Below the pieces are notes generated by a model that had not been told where the DNA came from, did no database searches, and saw nothing but the letters and a program-made list of their open reading frames with translations. A stretch of DNA of 64,000 bases from Caulobacter sp. UNC279MFTsu5.1. GTDB lineage: Bacteria > Pseudomonadota > Alphaproteobacteria > Caulobacterales > Caulobacteraceae. Positions 60,528-64,000 of this stretch are shown piece after piece (positions within the stretch are counted from its first letter, which is position 1; every line of letters starts with the position of its first letter). The stretch lies in NCBI RefSeq assembly GCF_900114015.1, contig NZ_FORN01000012.1, positions 1 through 64,000 on the forward strand, written 5' to 3'. Position numbers and translations under genes: made by a program.

Positions 60528-63398
60528 TTGATCGCGGCGGGCCGCCCGGCAGGAAGTTCAGATGACGGGTGGGTTTTGATCAAGGGTCTTGAGCGCATTA
60601 CCGCTGAATTGCGAGCCTGGAAGCACTTCATCAAGTTCTGGCGCCCCGGCGGAGCTCCGCTTTGGCCGGCTGAAACGATCAATCTCGAGCCCAGTTCCCA
60701 CGAGCGCGGGCGCCTTCGGAGCGTCGGCGGGGACCCTCAGGTGCGGCTGGCGGGCTTGCCGCGGACACACCTTCAGTTTGGCCCGGCGATCATCGAAATC
60801 GCCCTACGCGTCGAATCGGGACTTCTGGCCCATCCGTTTCTTTATCTGGACCGCGGCTGCGGATTCAACGAAGCCGACAAGATACCGCTCCTCCCCGCAG
60901 AAGCAGAACGCCTGGTGGGCGTGGTGCCGAGCCTGAGGGGCGCCCGCACCTTGCGGTTCGATCCGAGCGAGGGCCCCGTCGACATCACTTTGGGCGAAAT
61001 CCGCCTGCGACGATCGCGAGCTGGAGAGACCGATCTCGCGCTCACAACCGACGGCAGACCCGGATCGGGTTGGCGAAGGCGACCGCGCTGGTTCGGCTCC
61101 CATTCGCCGCTGCTTCCACACCTGCGGCTGGACGGAGTGGAGGTCGTAGCGGTTAGGGCGATCGAAGCCACAGACGAAGCTGGCGTTTTTGTCCTGACCG
61201 ACGGCGATCCGCAGGTGATCCTACGCGCCGTCCCGGAGCACGCCAAGGCTCAGGCCTGCCGCTACACGTTCGAGATCGAAGAGGTCGAAGGCGTCGTGGC
61301 GGCCCCGCGCCTCTATATCGACTATGACGGCAAGGGTTTTTCGCAAGATGCATCCTTCGCCCTGGCCAGACAGCCGGACGGCCTCTACCACGCCCTCGTC
61401 GCCAGGCCCGACCTAAAGCCCACCGTCCGCTGGGATCCCTCCGACCGCCGCGGTAAGGTGAGACTCGTCTCCGTCAGTGTTCAGCCTGAGGATGTGTCGG
61501 CCCTATCCGACCCGGCCGAGACGGACGTCGAATCCCCGCCCGACGACATGGCGGCGAGCCTATCTGAGCGTCGCGCCCAAGCTGTCGTCCGAAGCTTCGA
61601 ACTCAACGAGCTGCGCTATAATTCGGCCGCCGCCTTGGCCTACGACTACGGCCGCTGGATCAAGGCCACGGAACAGCCGTCGCAAGCCGACCGTCTACGC
61701 ATGCCAGACATCATCGCGGCTATGGACTGGCGGCCGCGATTTTCCTTCGTGATGCCCACCTACAATACGCCGCCGGATCTCCTGGAGACCTGCATCCAGT
61801 CCATGCTTGATCAGGTCTATCCGGATTTCGAGATCTGCATCGCCGACGACCATTCGTCGGATCCGCGCGTTCGCACGCTGCTGGAGGCCCTAGCCGCCCG
61901 ATACCCGCAGATCAGGGTCACCTACCGCGAGACCAACGGCCATATCTCGGAGGCCTCAAACAGCGCCCTGGCCTTGGCGACCGGCGATTTCGTGGTTCTG
62001 GTTGATCACGACGACATCCTTCCCGACTATGCCCTGCTGGTCGTCGCTGACGCCTTGAACCGCAACCCCGGCACCAGAATCCTATATTCGGACGAGGACA
62101 AGCTTGCCCCGTCCGGCCAACGTTGCGATCCATACTTCAAGTCCGACTTCAACCGCTTCCTGATGTTTGGCCATAACATGGTCAGCCATCTGGGCGTCTA
62201 TCAGCGCACGCTGCTCGAAACCATCGGCGGCTTTCGCAAGGGCTACGAGGGCAGCCAGGACTACGATCTTTTCCTCCGCTGCCTGGACCACTGCTCGGAT
62301 AGCGAGATCGTGCACATCCCGCACGTGCTCTACCATTGGCGGATGATTCCCGGATCAACGGCGGTCTCGGCGGACCAGAAGAGCTACGCCATCGTCGCCG
62401 CGCAGAAGTCGATCAATGACTTCATGCGGCGCAATCAACTTCCGTTCGAAGTGGTCGATGGCGTCGCGCCGGGACTGACGCGGCTTGCCGTCGTCGGAGA
62501 CCCCGAGCGACGAACCGTATCGATCGTGATCCCCACCCGCGACGGCTTGGACCTTCTGCGTCCGTGTCTGGAATCCCTGCGCGGCAGCATCGATGACGCC
62601 GTCGAAGTGGTTATCGTCGACAATGATTCCGTCGAGCCGGAGACCCACGCCTATCTGGCGGAGCTGGCCCTCGAGCCTGGTTTCAAGGTTGTCGCCGCGC
62701 CCGGCGCCTTCAACTTTTCGGCGATATGCAACCTTGGCGTCGCGGCCTCTAGCGGCGAAATCATCTGCTTGCTGAACAACGATACGGAATTGGAAACTCA
62801 GGACTGGCTGACTCGGGCCAGAGCCCTGCTTTCGATGCCCGATGTCGGTATCGTCGGCGCGCGACTTATCTATCCGGACCGATCGATCCAGCATTTTGGC
62901 CTCTATCTGGGCATGGGCGCGCACGGCGTGGCGGGCACGCCCCATCGTGGTCTGCCGATGAGCGACTTCGGTCCGTTCGGCAAGGCGCGGCTGATCCAAG
63001 AATTCTCAGCCGTTACAGCTGCTTGCTTATTTGTGAAGCGACCGCTTTACGAGGCCGTCGGAGGGCTGGACCCGGAACTGCGCGTGGCCTACAACGACGT
63101 CGATTTCTGCCTAAAAGTGCGAGCCCTGGGCAAGAAAATCCTGTGTGACCCGGACATCGTCCTGATCCACAAAGAGTCCAAAACTCGAGGGGCCGACACC
63201 GACAACCTAAAGGCCGAGCGCTTGGAAATGGAAGCGCGAACGATGCGCGCCCGTTGGAACAAGCAATTGGCCAACGACCCCTACTACAATCCGAACCTCA
63301 CGCTGGACCGCGACGACTTCAGTCTCGCCGACGCTCCTAGATCGCCGCTACCATGGCGGCGGACAGAGGCAAATACGGCGAGAATGCGTCAATCGTGA
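60528..63398 (+). CDS. bifunctional GT2 glycosyltransferase with duplicated N-terminal domain
   Basis: 956 aa from the first start codon (TTG 60528); TTG 60576 (940 aa) is an alternative, since neither has a strong RBS. Residues about 68-165 and 226-325 are copies of one domain: both have GDPQV, a later P-x-LY-x-D segment, GF, and DPS near the end. The first GT2 domain (about 405-660) has FSFVMPTYNTPPDLLETCIQ, IADDHSSDP, VDHDDILP and YSDEDKL. The second (about 660-900) has VSIVIPTRDGLDLLRPCLES, VIVDNDSVEP and LLNNDTELETQDWL. Such tandem GT2 proteins polymerise or elongate O-antigen chains. Confidence 0.88.
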   Translation: MIAAGRPAGSSDDGWVLIKGLERITAELRAWKHFIKFWRPGGAPLWPAETINLEPSSHERGRLRSVGGDPQVRLAGLPRTHLQFGPAIIEIALRVESGLLAHPFLYLDRGCGFNEADKIPLLPAEAERLVGVVPSLRGARTLRFDPSEGPVDITLGEIRLRRSRAGETDLALTTDGRPGSGWRRRPRWFGSHSPLLPHLRLDGVEVVAVRAIEATDEAGVFVLTDGDPQVILRAVPEHAKAQACRYTFEIEEVEGVVAAPRLYIDYDGKGFSQDASFALARQPDGLYHALVARPDLKPTVRWDPSDRRGKVRLVSVSVQPEDVSALSDPAETDVESPPDDMAASLSERRAQAVVRSFELNELRYNSAAALAYDYGRWIKATEQPSQADRLRMPDIIAAMDWRPRFSFVMPTYNTPPDLLETCIQSMLDQVYPDFEICIADDHSSDPRVRTLLEALAARYPQIRVTYRETNGHISEASNSALALATGDFVVLVDHDDILPDYALLVVADALNRNPGTRILYSDEDKLAPSGQRCDPYFKSDFNRFLMFGHNMVSHLGVYQRTLLETIGGFRKGYEGSQDYDLFLRCLDHCSDSEIVHIPHVLYHWRMIPGSTAVSADQKSYAIVAAQKSINDFMRRNQLPFEVVDGVAPGLTRLAVVGDPERRTVSIVIPTRDGLDLLRPCLESLRGSIDDAVEVVIVDNDSVEPETHAYLAELALEPGFKVVAAPGAFNFSAICNLGVAASSGEIICLLNNDTELETQDWLTRARALLSMPDVGIVGARLIYPDRSIQHFGLYLGMGAHGVAGTPHRGLPMSDFGPFGKARLIQEFSAVTAACLFVKRPLYEAVGGLDPELRVAYNDVDFCLKVRALGKKILCDPDIVLIHKESKTRGADTDNLKAERLEMEARTMRARWNKQLANDPYYNPNLTLDRDDFSLADAPRSPLPWRRTEANTARMRQS

Positions 63399-63499
63399 GG
63401 TATATCGCGGGCCCACTTTCTCCACCCGAATCAGACTGCTAGAAGCCACGACTGTTTTGCCATCGCTTGATCATGGCCATGCGACCAAAGGATGACTAA

Positions 63500-64000
63500 A
63501 TGGATATTGCGCGGGACTTTGCAGCCGCCACCCAAGACTTGGGGGCTGGCGCCCGGCTGGCTCCTCTTTGGTGGCGCGTGGGACTTGAACAAACGGTAGC
63601 CCGCTATCGCCGGACATTGCTTGGCCCATTCTGGCTTGCAAGCTCCACCTTGGCGACGGCGTTTTCTTTGGCGATCGTCTTTGGTTCGATCTTCGGCGCA
63701 AGCCTAGCCCAAAGCTTTCCCTTCATCATGGCGGGCGTCGTGGCCTGGTCCGTGACGGGCGGCATGCTGGGTGAGAGCGCGAACACCTTCATGCTCGGCG
63801 CCGGCATCATGCAGGTTCAGAAGCTGCCACTCAGCTTCCACGCCTTCCTGCAGGTCAACCGCATGATGATCAATTTCCTGCACCAAGTCGTCGCGTTCTG
63901 GGCCGTGATGGCGCTGCTCCGGATGTTTCCCCTGCCGCACTGGCAACTAATTCTCTCGCTGCCGCTGGCGGCCGCCACCGCTCTGCTGTTCAGCATTCCC
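63500..64000 (+). CDS. ABC-2 polysaccharide export permease (Wzm/KpsM-like), 3' truncated by window end
   Basis: 167 codons, open at the window edge. ATG with AAAGGATG upstream. RYRRTLLGPFWLASSTLATA is the conserved amphipathic start of Wzm-type permeases; transmembrane helices follow (AFSLAIVFGSIFGASLAQSF, FIMAGVVAWSVTGGML, INFLHQVVAFWAVMALL). With its ATPase partner (expected downstream) it would export an undecaprenol-linked polysaccharide. The C-terminal part is not seen. Confidence 0.88.
   Translation, partial: MDIARDFAAATQDLGAGARLAPLWWRVGLEQTVARYRRTLLGPFWLASSTLATAFSLAIVFGSIFGASLAQSFPFIMAGVVAWSVTGGMLGESANTFMLGAGIMQVQKLPLSFHAFLQVNRMMINFLHQVVAFWAVMALLRMFPLPHWQLILSLPLAAATALLFSIP

Noticed and set aside
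60488-60562. 24-aa frame (ATG at 60488) ahead of the double-GT2 gene
   Set aside because: Short, no RBS, Arg/Gly-rich; possible leader peptide but no supporting structure.
1-64000. CRISPR arrays, tRNA or rRNA genes, insertion sequences, prophage
   Set aside because: No regularly spaced direct repeats, tRNA T-loop/anticodon patterns, rRNA segments, transposase or phage structural genes were seen on reading both strands.

Overview
The window is about 67% GC with strong third-position GC bias, mostly short intergenic gaps and many 4-nt ATGA overlaps. It encodes a close crescentin (CreS) homologue and a dapF/mtaB/ftsY/yciB gene set typical of alphaproteobacteria. Together these indicate a Caulobacter or near relative. 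It reads as ordinary chromosome with small accessory islands. I saw no rRNA, tRNA, CRISPR array, prophage or insertion sequence.

Layout. 1-468 holds no gene I can support, only a hairpin repeat at its right end. 0.47-9.35 kb (mostly minus) carries a MarR regulator with a lysine-rich tail, yciB, ftsY, a patchy insert (TRIC channel, PH-like membrane protein, HigA-like fragment, secreted nuclease-like protein, GFA enzyme, phosphodiesterase-like EEP protein) and an mtaB-SDR-dapF operon. 9.5-19.9 kb has a secreted prolyl oligopeptidase, a FemAB/CelD-like acyltransferase, a 46-aa membrane protein, a YqjI-like PadR regulator with a DUF2218 gene and palindromic operators, a Tat-exported M3 peptidase, murI, an SRPBCC protein and a periplasmic c-type haem protein. 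20.1-25.2 kb holds creS, then ahpF and ahpC facing oxyR across a control region with three OxyR-type boxes.

25.2-33.8 kb has a TraB/GumN protein, a serralysin-like RTX protease, unknown secreted proteins and the ffh-rpsP-rimM block, with a strong terminator between rpsP and rimM and no trmD/rplS after rimM. 33.9-42.3 kb has tesB, an HDAC-family deacylase, a 32-aa membrane protein, three hotdog thioesterases, a ligase-associated exonuclease and ATP-dependent DNA ligase separated by an unknown two-TM protein, and a Bcr/CflA efflux pump. 42.4-49.4 kb has a stand-alone two-gene ZorA/ZorB-like (MotA/MotB-like) operon, a WbpE-type sugar aminotransferase, an MscS channel and the two enzymes of reverse transsulfuration.

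49.5-64 kb is sugar and envelope metabolism: transaldolase, gmhB, an AGE-family epimerase, manC, nadE and transketolase. A surface-glycan locus follows: methyltransferase, dTDP-glucose dehydratase remnant, GT61, a large double-GT2 enzyme with an internally duplicated N-terminal domain, and an ABC-2 polysaccharide export permease cut by the window end.

The most interesting items are the orphan ZorAB-like motor unit, the PadR/DUF2218 locus with its AT-rich inverted repeat, the duplicated domain in the double-GT2 enzyme, and palindromes near nadE/tkt and at 36022-36039. None is proven to be a new system from sequence alone.
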